A stretch of DNA of 64,000 bases from Ignavibacteriales bacterium (GTDB lineage: Bacteria; Bacteroidota; Ignavibacteria; Ignavibacteriales; Melioribacteraceae), in NCBI GenBank assembly GCA_021740915.1, contig JAIOYW010000010.1, positions 124,001 through 188,000 on the forward strand. Direction: 5' to 3'. The notes beneath the pieces were generated by a model that worked only from the letters and a program-made list of their open reading frames with translations, was not told where the DNA came from and searched no databases. Shown here in pieces: positions 53,100 to 63,570 of this stretch. The position numbers and the translations under genes were made by a program. Within the stretch, counting starts at the first letter, position 1. The number at the start of each line of letters is the position of its first letter.

Positions 53100-54512
53100 A
53101 GCTCTGGTTCACGAGGCTGAGGTTTTCAAAGCTGCCGGGCGTTCAATACTATCCGCCACTGGGGGATCACATTTTTTGACTTCTCCAACAAACGTGTCAT
53201 TGCCCCGCATAACAAGGTAAACGAGGAGCTTGCAACGAAGCCATCTTTGCTTAGACTCGAATGCACAAATAAATTGTCTGAACTGTGATTTATATGATTA
53301 TATGATTACCCTGAGATCGCTTCGTTTTACGATGAAACTGTAAAACTCGCGATGACATGTATTAGCATGGCTTAGCGGATTGAATAACTCTGCGCCTAGT
53401 CGGCTTGTACCACGATCGAGAATCGATAAAATAATTTTGTGTCTTTACGATGCCGAAGGCATCGAACGTTTATAGAAATGAATATTTTCCGGGATTTTAT
53501 TCGACCCCGACGGGGTCGTACATTATTTTTTGCACGGTTATTAAACAAACATTTGCCCTCTGCCTGCTCTGTTTGCGGGGTCTGCTGCAGGCAGGTCTTC
53601 CGGGTAAGCTAAAAATCCCGCTGACCCCCGAATCCTGAGATCGCTTCGTTTTACGATGAAACTGTAAAACTCGCGATGACATGCTTATCATAGCCTAGCG
53701 GGACGGATCACATTTTTTGACTTCTCCAACAAATATGTCATTGCCCCGCATAACAAGGTAAACGAGGAGCTTGCAACGAAGCCATCTTTGCTTAGACTCG
53801 AATGCACAAATAAATTGTCTGAACTGTGATTTATATGATTAGATGATTACATTGAGATCGCTTCGTTTTACGATGAAACTGTAAAACTCGCGATGACATG
53901 CCTATCATGGCCTAAAGGATTGAATAACTCCCCGCCCTTTTCGGCTTGTACCACGATCGAGAATCGATAAAATAATTTTGTGTCTTTACGATGCCGAAGG
54001 CATCGAATGTTTATAGAAATGAAAATTTTCCGGGATTTTTTTCGACCCCGACGGGGTCGTACATTATTTTTTTTGCACGGTTATTAAACAAACATTTGCC
54101 CCCTGCCTGCCCTGTTTGCTATGCCTGCTGCAGGCAGGTCTTCCGGGTAAGCAAAAAATCCCGCTGACCCCCGAATTCTGAGATCGCTTCGTTTTACGAT
54201 GAAACTGTAAAACTCGCGATGACATCTATCAGCATGGCTTAGCGGATTGAATAACTCCCCGCCCTTTTCGGCTTGTACCACGATCGAGAATCGATAAAAT
54301 AATTTTGTGTCTTTAACGATGCCGAAGGCATCGAACGTTTATAGAAATGAAAATTTTCCGGGATTTTATACGACCCCAACGGGGTCTTACATTATTTTTT
54401 TTGCACGGTTATTAAACAAACATTTGCCCCCTGCCTGCCCTGTTTGCTATGCCTGCTGCAGACAGGTCTTCCGGGTAAGCTAAAAATCAAGCTGACCCCC
54501 GAATTCTGAAAA
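53100..54512. repeat. Composite repeat array (left of glycosyltransferase-clpB)
   Basis: Non-coding array of three interleaved repeat types. A-units (53164-53312 and 53705-53853, about 148 bp) lead into B-elements (47 bp, at 53313, 53637, 53854 and 54180), each with a GTTTTAC...GTAAAAC inverted repeat. C-units (about 240 bp, at 53401-53640, 53942-54183 and 54269-54510) contain three nested palindromes: GATGCCGAAGGCATC, CGACCCCGACGGGGTCG and CCTGCTGCAGGCAGG. Copies are 90% or more alike by eye, with small differences concentrated in loops. Short open frames inside it are by-products of the repeats. B and the end of A recur in opposite orientation at 58087-58836. Confidence 0.85.
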
Positions 54513-55337
54513 TCAGGATTCAGACAATTCACCCTTGTTTATTCCGAATGGTGTGAAAGCTTTTTTTTCTTTTTGCACCTGCTCAAAAAGGTCGTTATTC
54601 CTCTGCTGACGCGGCTGGATTCTATGATAAAGATGATATTGAACAGCAATGTTGTTCAGGGAACGTACGTTGTAACCTGCAAGCTCAAGACGGAATTGAA
54701 TATCAGAATCCTCCCCGATTGCCGGGGCTTCATATCTTTCGTCAAACCCGTTAACTGCAAGCAGCGCCTGCTTTGTCATCGACATATTGCAGCCTAAAAG
54801 TCCCCTCTTTTTTTTGTTAAAATGGCTGCGAAGAAACGGGCTGCTGAAATAAAAGCCTTTTTCCACATCATATGATTTGCCGAAAATTCCATCGAACAAC
54901 AATGGCGTATATTTTTCGAGATAACCCTCGCGAATTTCAGCTTCGGAAAGTCTGGAAGTTACTTTCTGCGAAAGGTTTACCCTTCTGCCAGTATTGATAA
55001 ATCTCACCGACCGGGCTTTAATATGCTCTTCAATAAACTTTGAATGAGGCACACAGTCACCGTCAATAAATATTAAGAAATCGCAGGAAGCTTCCTGAAT
55101 TGCGCGGTTCAGCATCCTGTTTTTCCGGAATCCCTTATCCTCCTGCCAGATATGTTTTATCGGGAAAGAAAATGTTCCGGAAAAATTTTTGATCTCCTCA
55201 ACTATTTCGGATTTGGATCCATCATCCGAAATGATAACATCAAAATTTTTCACTGACTGCCGTTCGAGCCCGGCGAAGATCAGCCTCAGATAGCTTATGT
55301 TATTGTAAAACGAAATTACAAGAGTAGCTTCGGACAA
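54513..55337 (-). CDS. Family 2 glycosyltransferase
   Basis: 274-aa GT-A-fold transferase. V-I-S-F-Y-N-N at the N-terminus, V-I-I-S-D-D-G-S-K-S, the D-x-D motif in I-F-I-D-G-D-C-V-P (donor and metal binding), then the galactosyltransferase-like C-terminal block L-L-G-C-N-M-S-M-T-K, V-N-G-F-D-E-R-Y and G-E-D-S-D-I-Q-F-R. This second block, with its ED motif, is typical of GT7-like beta-galactosyl or chondroitin-type transferases. No membrane span. It lies 4 nt downstream of clpB but is not a heat-shock gene by family; the pair is bracketed by inverted repeat arrays. Acceptor unknown. Confidence 0.88.
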   Translation of the reverse strand: MSEATLVISFYNNISYLRLIFAGLERQSVKNFDVIISDDGSKSEIVEEIKNFSGTFSFPIKHIWQEDKGFRKNRMLNRAIQEASCDFLIFIDGDCVPHSKFIEEHIKARSVRFINTGRRVNLSQKVTSRLSEAEIREGYLEKYTPLLFDGIFGKSYDVEKGFYFSSPFLRSHFNKKKRGLLGCNMSMTKQALLAVNGFDERYEAPAIGEDSDIQFRLELAGYNVRSLNNIAVQYHLYHRIQPRQQRNNDLFEQVQKEKKAFTPFGINKGELSES

Positions 55338-55341
55338 ATGA

Positions 55342-57957
55342 CTATTCCTTTTTCCTGAAAATTATTTTGCCTTTATTATCCACATCTGCAAATATAATAT
55401 CTCCCGCCTCATATTTGTTCATTATCAGTTCAGTGGAAAGGTGATTTATAAGATATTTCTGAATCACCCGTTTCAGAGGCCGGGCGCCATAAGATACATC
55501 GTATCCCGCACTCAGTAGTTTATCTTTCACTTCCTCTGAAAGTTCCAGACTCATATTTTTTTGACTTAGCAAAATCGAAAGCTTCGAAATCTGAATATCT
55601 ATTATTTTGATAAGATCCTTTCTTAAGAGCGGGCGGAACATAACAATTTCATCAATCCTGTTAAGGAATTCGGGACGGATAGTCTTTTTTAGCATCTCGG
55701 ATAATTTTACCCGCAGCTCGCCCATAATGTGCTCTATCCGGCTGTCATCAAAATTATCAAGGCTTTCCTGAATCAGATGTGAACCCAGGTTCGATGTCAT
55801 AATAATAATGCAGTTCTTAAAGTCCACTGTTCTTCCCTGATTATCGGTAAGCCTTCCTTCATCAAGAAGCTGAAGAAGCACATTAAAAACTTCAGGGTGG
55901 GCTTTTTCAATCTCATCGAGCAGAACAACAGAATATGGCTGCCTTCTGACAGCTTCAGTCAATTGTCCGCCCTCCTCATAACCAACGTATCCCGGAGGTG
56001 CACCGATCAGCCTCGAAACCGAGAATTTCTCCATATACTCCGACATATCAATCCTGATCATAGCTTTTTCATCGTTGAACAGGAATTCAGCAAGCGCCCT
56101 CGCTAATTCGGTTTTCCCCACACCGGTCGATCCGATAAATATGAATGAACCGATAGGCTTGTTTTTATCCTGAAGACCGGCCCGCGATCGCCTGATTGCA
56201 TCTGCTACCGCCGAAACAGCTTCTTCCTGACCGATCACCCGTTTCTCAAGTTCTTCCTCAATCCTCAGAAGTTTGTTCCGTTCCCCTTCGAGCATTTTCT
56301 GTACGGGAATATTCGTCCACTTTGCAACAATCTCAGCAACGTCCTCCGATTCCACTTCCTCCTTAAGCATCTTGCTGTTTTTTTGTATCACTGCAAGTTC
56401 TTTTGTTTCTTCAAGCAGTTTTTTTTCAAGAGAAGTGATAACGCCATACCTCAGTTCAGCAACCTTACCGAGTTCGCCTTCTCTTTCAAATTTTTCAGCA
56501 GCGTTTCTTTTTGATTCTATTTCACTCTTCAACTGCCTGATGTGATTGATCTTCTCCTTTTCAAGCAGCCAGTGCCCCCGCAGGTTCAGACGGCTTTCAT
56601 TAAGTTCCGAAAGTTCGTTTTCAAGTTCCTGCAGCCTTTTCCTGCTTTCCTCGTCTTTTTCTCTAAGGAGCGCTTCCTTCTCAATTTCAAGCTGGCGGAT
56701 TTTTCTTTCAGTGGTATCAAGTTCTTCAGGCATCGAATCAATCTCAATACGAAGCTTTGACGCTGCTTCATCCACAAGATCAATAGCTTTATCGGGCAGA
56801 AACCGGTCGGTGATATAACGGTTTGAAAGCTGTACGGCAGCAACTATTGCTCCATCGGTGATACGCACACCGTGATGTATCTCGTACTTTTCCTTCAATC
56901 CTCTGAGGATTGAAATTGTATCATCTTCGCCGGGTTCCGATACAAGCACAGGCTGAAACCGCCTTTCGAGGGCAGCATCTTTTTCAATGTATTTTCTGTA
57001 TTCCTTTAATGTTGTTGCACCAATTGCATGAAGTTCACCCCTCGCAAGCGCAGGTTTAAGTATGTTTGCCGCATCCATCGCCCCATCGGTTTTTCCGGCT
57101 CCGATCAGCAGATGCAGTTCATCAATAAAAAGAATGATCTCGCCGTTGGCTTCCTGAACCTCTTTGATAACAGCTTTCAGCCGCTCTTCAAACTGCCCGC
57201 GGAACTGAGTTCCTGCTACCAGCGATCCCATATCCAATGCATAAATCTGTTTGCTCCTGAGGTTTTCGGGAACGTCCCCGCTCATTATCCGGTAAGCTAT
57301 CCCCTCAGCAATTGCGGTTTTCCCCACACCCGGTTCTCCGATAAGCACCGGATTATTTTTCGTCCTGCGGGAAAGCACCTGGAGAACTCGCCTGATCTCA
57401 TCGTCTCTGCCGATCACCGGATCGAGTTTGCCGGCAGATGCAAGTTCAGTAAGGTTTCGTCCATATTTTTTCAGCGACTGATACGAATCCTCAGCATTAG
57501 CATTATTAACGCGGTGGGTTCCCCTGATATCCTTCAGCGCATTCATTGCCGCATCTCTGGTAACCCCGTTCTCCTGCAGAAGTCCGGATGCCTTGCCTTC
57601 GGAATCGAGCAGCGCAATCAGTAGATGATCGACCGAAATATATTCGTCTTTGAACTGTCTGGCAGTTATTGCTGCCTTGTCGAAAAGTTTGGCAATATCC
57701 TGCGAAAGCGACTGGTTCCCGACTCCTGCACCAGTTACTTTCGGAAAATTCTCAAGCAATCCGGTAATTTTTATTCTTAAACGGCTTATGTCTGTCCCTA
57801 TTTTTCTTAAAATAGAAAGGACAACGGAATCCTCATCCTGCAGCATTGCTGCAAGCAGATGCTCTGGTTCAACGATCTGATTATTATATCTTTGAGCTAT
57901 TTCAACAGCGTTCTGTATCGTTTCCTGAGCCTTAACAGTAAATCTTTCAAAATTCAT
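55342..57957 (-). CDS. clpB: ATP-dependent disaggregase ClpB
   Basis: About 871 aa from the ATG at 57957 ([10 protein letters not shown], the usual ClpB start); a frame to 57981 adds eight residues. It has the double Clp_N domain, AAA-1 with [13 protein letters not shown] and I-L-F-I-D-E-L-H, the long middle coiled coil (about 410-520) that docks DnaK, and AAA-2 with [25 protein letters not shown] and [12 protein letters not shown]. ClpB rescues aggregated proteins with DnaK. No CIRCE element was seen upstream; the promoter would lie close to or within the adjoining repeat region. Confidence 0.97.
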   Translation of the reverse strand: MNFERFTVKAQETIQNAVEIAQRYNNQIVEPEHLLAAMLQDEDSVVLSILRKIGTDISRLRIKITGLLENFPKVTGAGVGNQSLSQDIAKLFDKAAITARQFKDEYISVDHLLIALLDSEGKASGLLQENGVTRDAAMNALKDIRGTHRVNNANAEDSYQSLKKYGRNLTELASAGKLDPVIGRDDEIRRVLQVLSRRTKNNPVLIGEPGVGKTAIAEGIAYRIMSGDVPENLRSKQIYALDMGSLVAGTQFRGQFEERLKAVIKEVQEANGEIILFIDELHLLIGAGKTDGAMDAANILKPALARGELHAIGATTLKEYRKYIEKDAALERRFQPVLVSEPGEDDTISILRGLKEKYEIHHGVRITDGAIVAAVQLSNRYITDRFLPDKAIDLVDEAASKLRIEIDSMPEELDTTERKIRQLEIEKEALLREKDEESRKRLQELENELSELNESRLNLRGHWLLEKEKINHIRQLKSEIESKRNAAEKFEREGELGKVAELRYGVITSLEKKLLEETKELAVIQKNSKMLKEEVESEDVAEIVAKWTNIPVQKMLEGERNKLLRIEEELEKRVIGQEEAVSAVADAIRRSRAGLQDKNKPIGSFIFIGSTGVGKTELARALAEFLFNDEKAMIRIDMSEYMEKFSVSRLIGAPPGYVGYEEGGQLTEAVRRQPYSVVLLDEIEKAHPEVFNVLLQLLDEGRLTDNQGRTVDFKNCIIIMTSNLGSHLIQESLDNFDDSRIEHIMGELRVKLSEMLKKTIRPEFLNRIDEIVMFRPLLRKDLIKIIDIQISKLSILLSQKNMSLELSEEVKDKLLSAGYDVSYGARPLKRVIQKYLINHLSTELIMNKYEAGDIIFADVDNKGKIIFRKKE

Positions 57958-58086
57958 ATAAAATCTCAGATTATATAACAAATTACCATTTATTACAATT
58001 GCTCGAAATAAAAAGTTTCACTGATATTTCGGATGATTTAGCTGTAAATGTGAAATATTGAAATTCGCGCCTGATCAATAGGACGT

Positions 58087-58836
58087 TTCCGAATATGTCA
58101 TCGCGGGTTTTACAGTTTTATCTTAAAACGAAGCGATCTCCAGGTAATCATTTAATCATACAAATCACAGTTCAGACATTTTTTCGTGAAGCAGTGTCCG
58201 CCTTGCGGGGAATGTTTTTGATCGGGCTGCCAACGGTGGAACGGTTCCGAATATGTCATCGCGGGTTTTACAGTTTTATCGTAAAACGAAGCTATCTCCG
58301 GCTAATCATTTAATCATACAAATCACAGTTCAGACATTTTTTCGTGAAGCAGTGTCCGCCTTGCGGGGAATGTTTTTGATCGGGCTGCCAACGGTGGAAC
58401 GGTTCCGAATATGTCATCGCGAGTTTAACAGTTTTATCGTAAAACGAAGCGATCTCCGGGTAATCATTTAATCATACAAACTCACAGTTCAGACATTTTT
58501 TCGTGAAGCAGTGTCCGCATTGCGGGGAATGCTTTTGATCGGGCTGCCAAAGGTGGAACGGTTCCGAATATGTCATCGCGGGTTTTACAGTTTTATTGTA
58601 AAACGAAGCGATCTCCGGGTAATCATTTAATCATACAAATCACAGTTCAGACATTTTTTCGTGAAGCAGTGTCCGCATTGCGGGGAATGCTTTTGATCGG
58701 GCTGCCAAAGGTGGAACGGTTCCGAATATGTCATCGCGAGTTTTACAGTTTTATCGTAAAACGAAGCGATCTCCGGGTAATCATTTAATCATACAAACTC
58801 ACAGTTCAGACATTTTTTCGTGAAGCAGTGCCTACC
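58087..58836. repeat. Tandem array of 158-bp repeats (right of clpB)
   Basis: Units begin at 58087, 58245, 58403, 58562 and 58720 (period 158-159 bp), about 4.7 copies, nearly identical by eye. Each contains the reverse complement of the B-element and A-unit end seen at 53.2-54.2 kb, followed by TCGTGAAGCAGTG and a spacer TTGCGGGGAATG. Repeated 72-residue open frames here start at the same point in each unit and are artefacts of the repeat; they lack ribosome sites. Confidence 0.88.
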
Positions 58837-59045
58837 AGTTTAGGGCGGGCTAAATTAAGTCAACCTATCTATATATATCCGGAAAATTCAAAAAATTAGA
58901 ACATTTTTACAAACATAAATGCTGGTAATCACAGATAAAGATTAATAATCCATAGAAAAGTTTTTATTTTGTGACATCATCACTAAGTTTGTATAATGGA
59001 TTTAATATCTTAATTAAATAACAATAAATTACTGAGCATCATAGA
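58837..59045. other. Leader region of the 2-oxoglutarate dehydrogenase gene
   Basis: 209 nt between the tandem array and the start codon. It contains the candidate promoter listed at 58969-58997 and an AT-rich leader of about 40 nt; no clear ribosome site precedes the ATG. Confidence 0.45.
58969..58997 (+). promoter_or_regulatory. Candidate sigma-70-type promoter of the 2-oxoglutarate dehydrogenase gene
   Basis: TTGTGA (58969-58974), a 17-nt spacer and a perfect TATAAT (58992-58997), ending 48 nt before the ATG. This is the best promoter match found in the window. Transcription would begin near 59004. Confidence 0.62.
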
Positions 59046-62000
59046 ATGAAAGAAAAAGAAGTAACGAAATATCACAAAGAACTATTTAATCATTTCGGAT
59101 ATAACTTTGGATTTGTCGCAGATTTGCTTGAAAAATATCTTGAATCGAGAGAATCGGTAACTGAATACTGGAAAAATTATTTTGATCAGCTCACAGGATC
59201 AAAAGGCAAATCTGCCAGGGACAATGTTAATACTGCTCCGGATGCAGAAAATGCCCCGGAAAAACCTAAATCCGCGGCTAAAAGCGTTGTCACCGATTCA
59301 TTCGAAATATCCCCGCAGGATGAAATAATCAATATCACCGGTGTCGGAGCCAGAATAATTGAGAATATGAATAACAGTCTTTCCATTCCGACTGCAACTT
59401 CATTAAGGACGATATCTGTTAAACTTCTCGAAGAAAACCGGAGAATAATTAACCAGCATCTAAACAGGATGTCAGGTATTAAATTATCTTTTACGCATTT
59501 TGTCGCTTATGCAATCGTAAAAGCGCTGAAAGTTTATCCTCCCATTAACGATTCATTCGGGATTATTGATGATAAGCCGGTTCGGGTTAAAAAAGCTTAT
59601 ATCAATCTGGGAATTGCGGTGGACCTCACAAGAAAAGATGGCACCCGCAGCCTTATGGTCCCAAATATTAAAAAAGCAGGAGAGATGAATTTCAGGCAGT
59701 TTGTTCTGAAATTTAATGAGCTTGTTGAAAAAGCGAGAACCGGAAAAATTGAACCCTCCGATTTCCAGGGTACAACAATCACACTTACAAATCCAGGCGG
59801 CATCGGTACGGTTTCATCCAATGCCCGACTGCTTACGGGACAGGGTGCAATTATCGCAGTCGGTGCTATACAATATCCCGCCGAATTCAAAGCAATGCAC
59901 GATACCGCACTCGCCGCTTTTGGCGTTGGTAAAGTGATGAATATTACGAGTACCTACGATCACCGGATTATACAGGGAGCGGAATCCGGCGAATTCCTTA
60001 AAGAAATTGATGAATTATTGCTTGGCAACAGGGATTTTTATGAATCAATTTTTAACGATCTGCAAATCCCCCAAAAACCAGTCGGCTGGGGAATAGATAC
60101 AAGCTCTCAGCGTGAAGGATTTATTAAGGACCGTGACCGCATCGAAAAACAGGCGCGAATTCTTCAGTTGATAAACAGCTACAGGGTAAGAGGACATCTT
60201 ATTGCGAATATTAATCCCCTGTCTAATAATATTTCATACCATACCGAGCTTGATGCTGTAAATTATGGTTTTACAATTTGGGATTACGACCGCTATTTTA
60301 TAACCGGCGGCTTGCAGGGACTCGAAACAGGCACGCTGAGAGAGATACTCGATATTCTTCACCATACTTACTGCGAAAGAATCGGTGTGGAATATATGCA
60401 TATTCAGAATCCTGAAGAAAAATTATGGGTGCAGAAACAGATAGAGCCGGTTATGAACCGCGGCAGCTATGACCAGTCTGTTAAGCTGCGAATACTTGAA
60501 AAACTTGTTATCGCCGAAGCATTCGAGCATTTCCTGCACACGAAATTTATCGGGCATAAAAGGTTTTCATTGGAAGGTTCCGAAACATTGCTCCCTGTTT
60601 TAGATCATATTCTTGGGCTTTCTGCTGAAAATGCGGTAATTGAGGTTTTTCTGGGCATGGCTCACCGCGGCAGACTTAATGTCCTCTCCAATGTAATTGG
60701 AAAAAGTTATGAGAAAATTTTCTCAGAATTTGAAGATGAATTCGACCCTGATGTCCCGCAGGGAACCGGTGATGTGAAATATCACTGGGGAGCCACCGGC
60801 AGTTATGAAACCCGCCAGGGTAAAGAAGTGAAAGTTTCGGTTGCTTCGAATCCGAGTCACCTTGAATGGGTAAACCCGGTTGTTGAGGGTGTTGTGAGGG
60901 CTAAACAAAAATGGCTGAAAGACGATGAAAGGGATTACGTTATTCCGATTCTTCTCCATGGTGATGCAGCATTCGCCGGGCAGGGTATTGTGGCTGAAAC
61001 ACTCAATCTTTCCCAGCTAAAAGGATACAGGACCGGAGGAACCATTCACATTATCATCAATAATCAGATTGGTTTTACAACTTCCCCTGAAGATGCCAGA
61101 TCATCCCCTTATGCCACTGATGTGGCGAAAATGGTTCAGGCTCCTATCTTCCACGTTAACGGAGATGACCCTGAAGCGGCGCTTTGGGTCGCTGAACTCG
61201 CCTTTGAATACAGGCAGCGTTATAATAAGGACGTTGTTATTGATCTCTTCGGTTACCGGAGACATGGTCACAATGAAGGCGATGATCCCGTTTACACTCA
61301 GCCGCTAATGTATAAAAAAATCAAAGAACATCCTTCGGTGAAAGAAATATATGCCAATAAACTGCTGGCTGAAAATATAATTACCGCAAAGGAATATGAA
61401 AAACTTGATAAAGATATCTACGAGCGGCTTGAAAAAGCGCTGAAGGGAACCAAGAAAAAGGCTGAAAAACTTTTTCCCGATAGACCGCTTGCTATGCCCA
61501 ATGAAGTGTATGACAGAGCCAATATTGTTGGTGAGACAAAAGTGCCATTCGAAAAGCTCTCGCATGTGGTTAAAGGCATAACAAAATTCCCGGATGATTT
61601 CTCTCTGAATCCGAAACTTAAAAAGCATATCGATAAACGCAAAGAACTTCTTACCGGCAGAGCATTCGTTGACTGGGCATTTGGCGAATCTCTCGCATTT
61701 GGTTCTCTGCTCCTTGAAGGTGTAAATGTAAGGCTCTCAGGTCAGGATAGCGCACGGGGTACATTCAGCCAGCGCCATCTTGTGTTCACTGATATTCATA
61801 CCGAGAAGGAATACCTCCCGCATAATTTCATCGCTGCTGAACAGGGCAAGATTGAAGCGCTCGACAGCCTTCTTTCCGAGGCGGCAGTTCTTGGCTTTGA
61901 ATTCGGCTACAGCGTAGCTGATCCACTCAGTCTTGTAATCTGGGAAGCGCAATTCGGAGATTTTGCCAATACTGCTCAGGTAATAATCGATAATTTTATT

Positions 62001-62693
62001 GCTGCCAGCGAGAAAAAGTGGCAGTTAAAGAACAATCTTGTTCTCTTGCTCCCTCATGGACAGGAAGGTCAGGGACCAGAACATTCAAGCGCAAGGATTG
62101 AAAGATTCCTCATTCTTTGTGCAGAAAATAATATGTTCGTTTGTAACCCCACAACTCCGGCACAGTATTTTCATCTTCTGCGGAGACAGATCCATGGCAG
62201 GAATGAGAAACCTCTCGTTGTTTTTACACCAAAAAGTCTGCTGAGGCTCCCTGCTGCACGTTCTCCCATCCCCGAATTTACAAGCGGCAATTTCGAGGAG
62301 GTTATTGATGACCATAAAATTGAGGATAGATCTGCCGTCAGGAAAATTGTTTTAACTAGCGGGAAAGTATATTACGATCTTCTGAAACAACAGGATTTGA
62401 ATTCCACTGGTGATGTTGCGTTAGTCCGGCTTGAACAGTATTATCCTTTAAGAACCGACAAAATATCGGAAATCATTGCATCTTACCCGAACTCTAAAAT
62501 AATCAGATGGGCACAGGAAGAGCCAGAAAATATGGGTGCATGGCATTTCCTTTTCCCAAAACTTCTGCGCATTATCGGCAAGGGTAAAAAACTCGAATAT
62601 GTCGGAAGGGCTGAGAGTCCTTCGCCTGCTTCCGGTTCTGCTCAGGCACACATCAACACACAGGATGAACTGGTAAAGAAGGCTTTTAAATAG
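59046..62693 (+). CDS. 2-Oxoglutarate dehydrogenase E1 fused to an E2-like acyltransferase domain
   Basis: 1215 aa. A 45-residue N-terminal helix (F-V-A-D-L-L-E-K-Y-L and Y-W-K-N-Y-F) and an acidic-basic linker precede a succinyltransferase-like E2 catalytic domain (about 88-335: L-S-I-P-T-A-T-S, L-T-N-P-G-G-I-G-T and D305-H306-R-I-I-Q-G). No lipoyl domain is present. The E1 part (about 360-1215) has H-W-G-A-T-G-S-Y-E-T-R, H-G-D-A-A-F-A-G-Q-G-I-V and the TPP segment G-D-D-P-E-A-A, then R-R-H-G-H-N-E-G-D-D-P. This is the layout of mycobacterial Kgd, the E2-E1o fusion that works with an external lipoylated E2. It should catalyse the 2-oxoglutarate to succinyl-CoA step of the TCA cycle with partners encoded elsewhere, and could also run as a decarboxylase. 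Confidence 0.93.
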   Translation: MKEKEVTKYHKELFNHFGYNFGFVADLLEKYLESRESVTEYWKNYFDQLTGSKGKSARDNVNTAPDAENAPEKPKSAAKSVVTDSFEISPQDEIINITGVGARIIENMNNSLSIPTATSLRTISVKLLEENRRIINQHLNRMSGIKLSFTHFVAYAIVKALKVYPPINDSFGIIDDKPVRVKKAYINLGIAVDLTRKDGTRSLMVPNIKKAGEMNFRQFVLKFNELVEKARTGKIEPSDFQGTTITLTNPGGIGTVSSNARLLTGQGAIIAVGAIQYPAEFKAMHDTALAAFGVGKVMNITSTYDHRIIQGAESGEFLKEIDELLLGNRDFYESIFNDLQIPQKPVGWGIDTSSQREGFIKDRDRIEKQARILQLINSYRVRGHLIANINPLSNNISYHTELDAVNYGFTIWDYDRYFITGGLQGLETGTLREILDILHHTYCERIGVEYMHIQNPEEKLWVQKQIEPVMNRGSYDQSVKLRILEKLVIAEAFEHFLHTKFIGHKRFSLEGSETLLPVLDHILGLSAENAVIEVFLGMAHRGRLNVLSNVIGKSYEKIFSEFEDEFDPDVPQGTGDVKYHWGATGSYETRQGKEVKVSVASNPSHLEWVNPVVEGVVRAKQKWLKDDERDYVIPILLHGDAAFAGQGIVAETLNLSQLKGYRTGGTIHIIINNQIGFTTSPEDARSSPYATDVAKMVQAPIFHVNGDDPEAALWVAELAFEYRQRYNKDVVIDLFGYRRHGHNEGDDPVYTQPLMYKKIKEHPSVKEIYANKLLAENIITAKEYEKLDKDIYERLEKALKGTKKKAEKLFPDRPLAMPNEVYDRANIVGETKVPFEKLSHVVKGITKFPDDFSLNPKLKKHIDKRKELLTGRAFVDWAFGESLAFGSLLLEGVNVRLSGQDSARGTFSQRHLVFTDIHTEKEYLPHNFIAAEQGKIEALDSLLSEAAVLGFEFGYSVADPLSLVIWEAQFGDFANTAQVIIDNFIAASEKKWQLKNNLVLLLPHGQEGQGPEHSSARIERFLILCAENNMFVCNPTTPAQYFHLLRRQIHGRNEKPLVVFTPKSLLRLPAARSPIPEFTSGNFEEVIDDHKIEDRSAVRKIVLTSGKVYYDLLKQQDLNSTGDVALVRLEQYYPLRTDKISEIIASYPNSKIIRWAQEEPENMGAWHFLFPKLLRIIGKGKKLEYVGRAESPSPASGSAQAHINTQDELVKKAFK

Positions 62694-62750
62694 ATTCCTA
62701 TTCATTCCAGGAGTAATCAATTAATTTATCCGGTAACTGCTTTTCATATA

Positions 62751-62783
62751 TACCCTGAGCCGTCAAACGAGGCTCAGGGTGTA
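62751..62783 (+). terminator. Hairpin after the 2-oxoglutarate dehydrogenase gene
   Basis: Perfect 10-bp stem (ACCCTGAGCC at 62752-62761 with GGCTCAGGGT at 62771-62780) with a 9-nt loop, 58 nt past the stop. The T-run is missing, so it may be a factor-dependent terminator or an mRNA-stabilising hairpin. Confidence 0.6.
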
Positions 62784-62792
62784 TCATTACCT

Positions 62793-63570
62793 CTAATATT
62801 TGTAAACCATAAATCCAGCCCGTGGGCTTCCGTCATTCTTTTACATTCATAAAGACTGTTTTTCAATGAAATCAAGAAAGTATTTTTAACAAGGGGGCAT
62901 GCCCCCTTGTCAGGGTAAATCTGCACTCGGCTTTTTTGCTGGAATTTATACGGAAGTCAGACTGCAATAAATACGGCTCAAATATTAGCTTACGAAGAGC
63001 TGTAGTGACTATAGCAGAATCTAACTTATTATATTACAACATGTTAATCGTTTTTACTTTGGAAGTTATGGGGAGACTCGGGGAGTATCATCCTTTCTAA
63101 TATTCGTAAACCATAAATCGCCCCGCGGCTTACGTCATTCTTTTACATTCATAAAGACTGTTTAACGATGAAATCAAGAAAGTATTTTTAACAAGGGGGC
63201 ATGCCCCCTTGTCAGGGTAAATCTGCTCTCGGCTTTTTTGCTGGAATTTATACAAAAGCCAAACTGCAATAAATACGGCTCAAATATTAGCTCACGAAGA
63301 GCCGTAGTGCCTATAGCAAGATCTAACTTATTATATTACAACATGTTAATCGTTTTTACCTTGGAAGTTATGGGGAGACTCGAGGAGTATCATCCTTTCT
63401 AATATTCGTAAACCATAAATCGCCCCGCGGCTTACGTCATTCTTTTACATTCATAAAGACTGTTTTACGATGAAATCAGAACTGTTTTTTTAATAAGGGG
63501 TCATGCCCCCTTGTCAGGGTAAATCTGCACTCGGCTTTTTTGCTGGAATTTATACGGAAGTCAGACTACA
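62793..63570. repeat. Tandem array of about 303-bp repeats with a 22-nt palindrome
   Basis: Two full copies and one partial copy begin at 62793, 63097 and 63399 (period 302-304 bp). Each holds a GC-rich perfect palindrome of 22 nt (62889-62910 and 63191-63212; a degraded version at 63492-63513), centred on CATG between two G5/C5 arms, followed by CAGGGTAAATCTGC. The third copy ends early. The sequence is unrelated to the B-element apart from a short GACTGTTTTACGATGAAATCA piece in copy 3. Confidence 0.85.

Noticed and set aside
58087-58836. Series of 72-aa open frames starting M-S-S-R-V-L-Q-F
   Set aside because: They recur once per 158-bp repeat in identical frame, have no ribosome site and overlap the palindromic element; they are artefacts of the repeat.
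53100-63570. CRISPR array
   Set aside because: The repeats are 47-300 bp long with palindromes and near-identical spacers; there are no short direct repeats with unique spacers and no cas genes.
62793-63570. Insertion sequence with transposase
   Set aside because: No open frame of transposase size exists in the array, only repeats.
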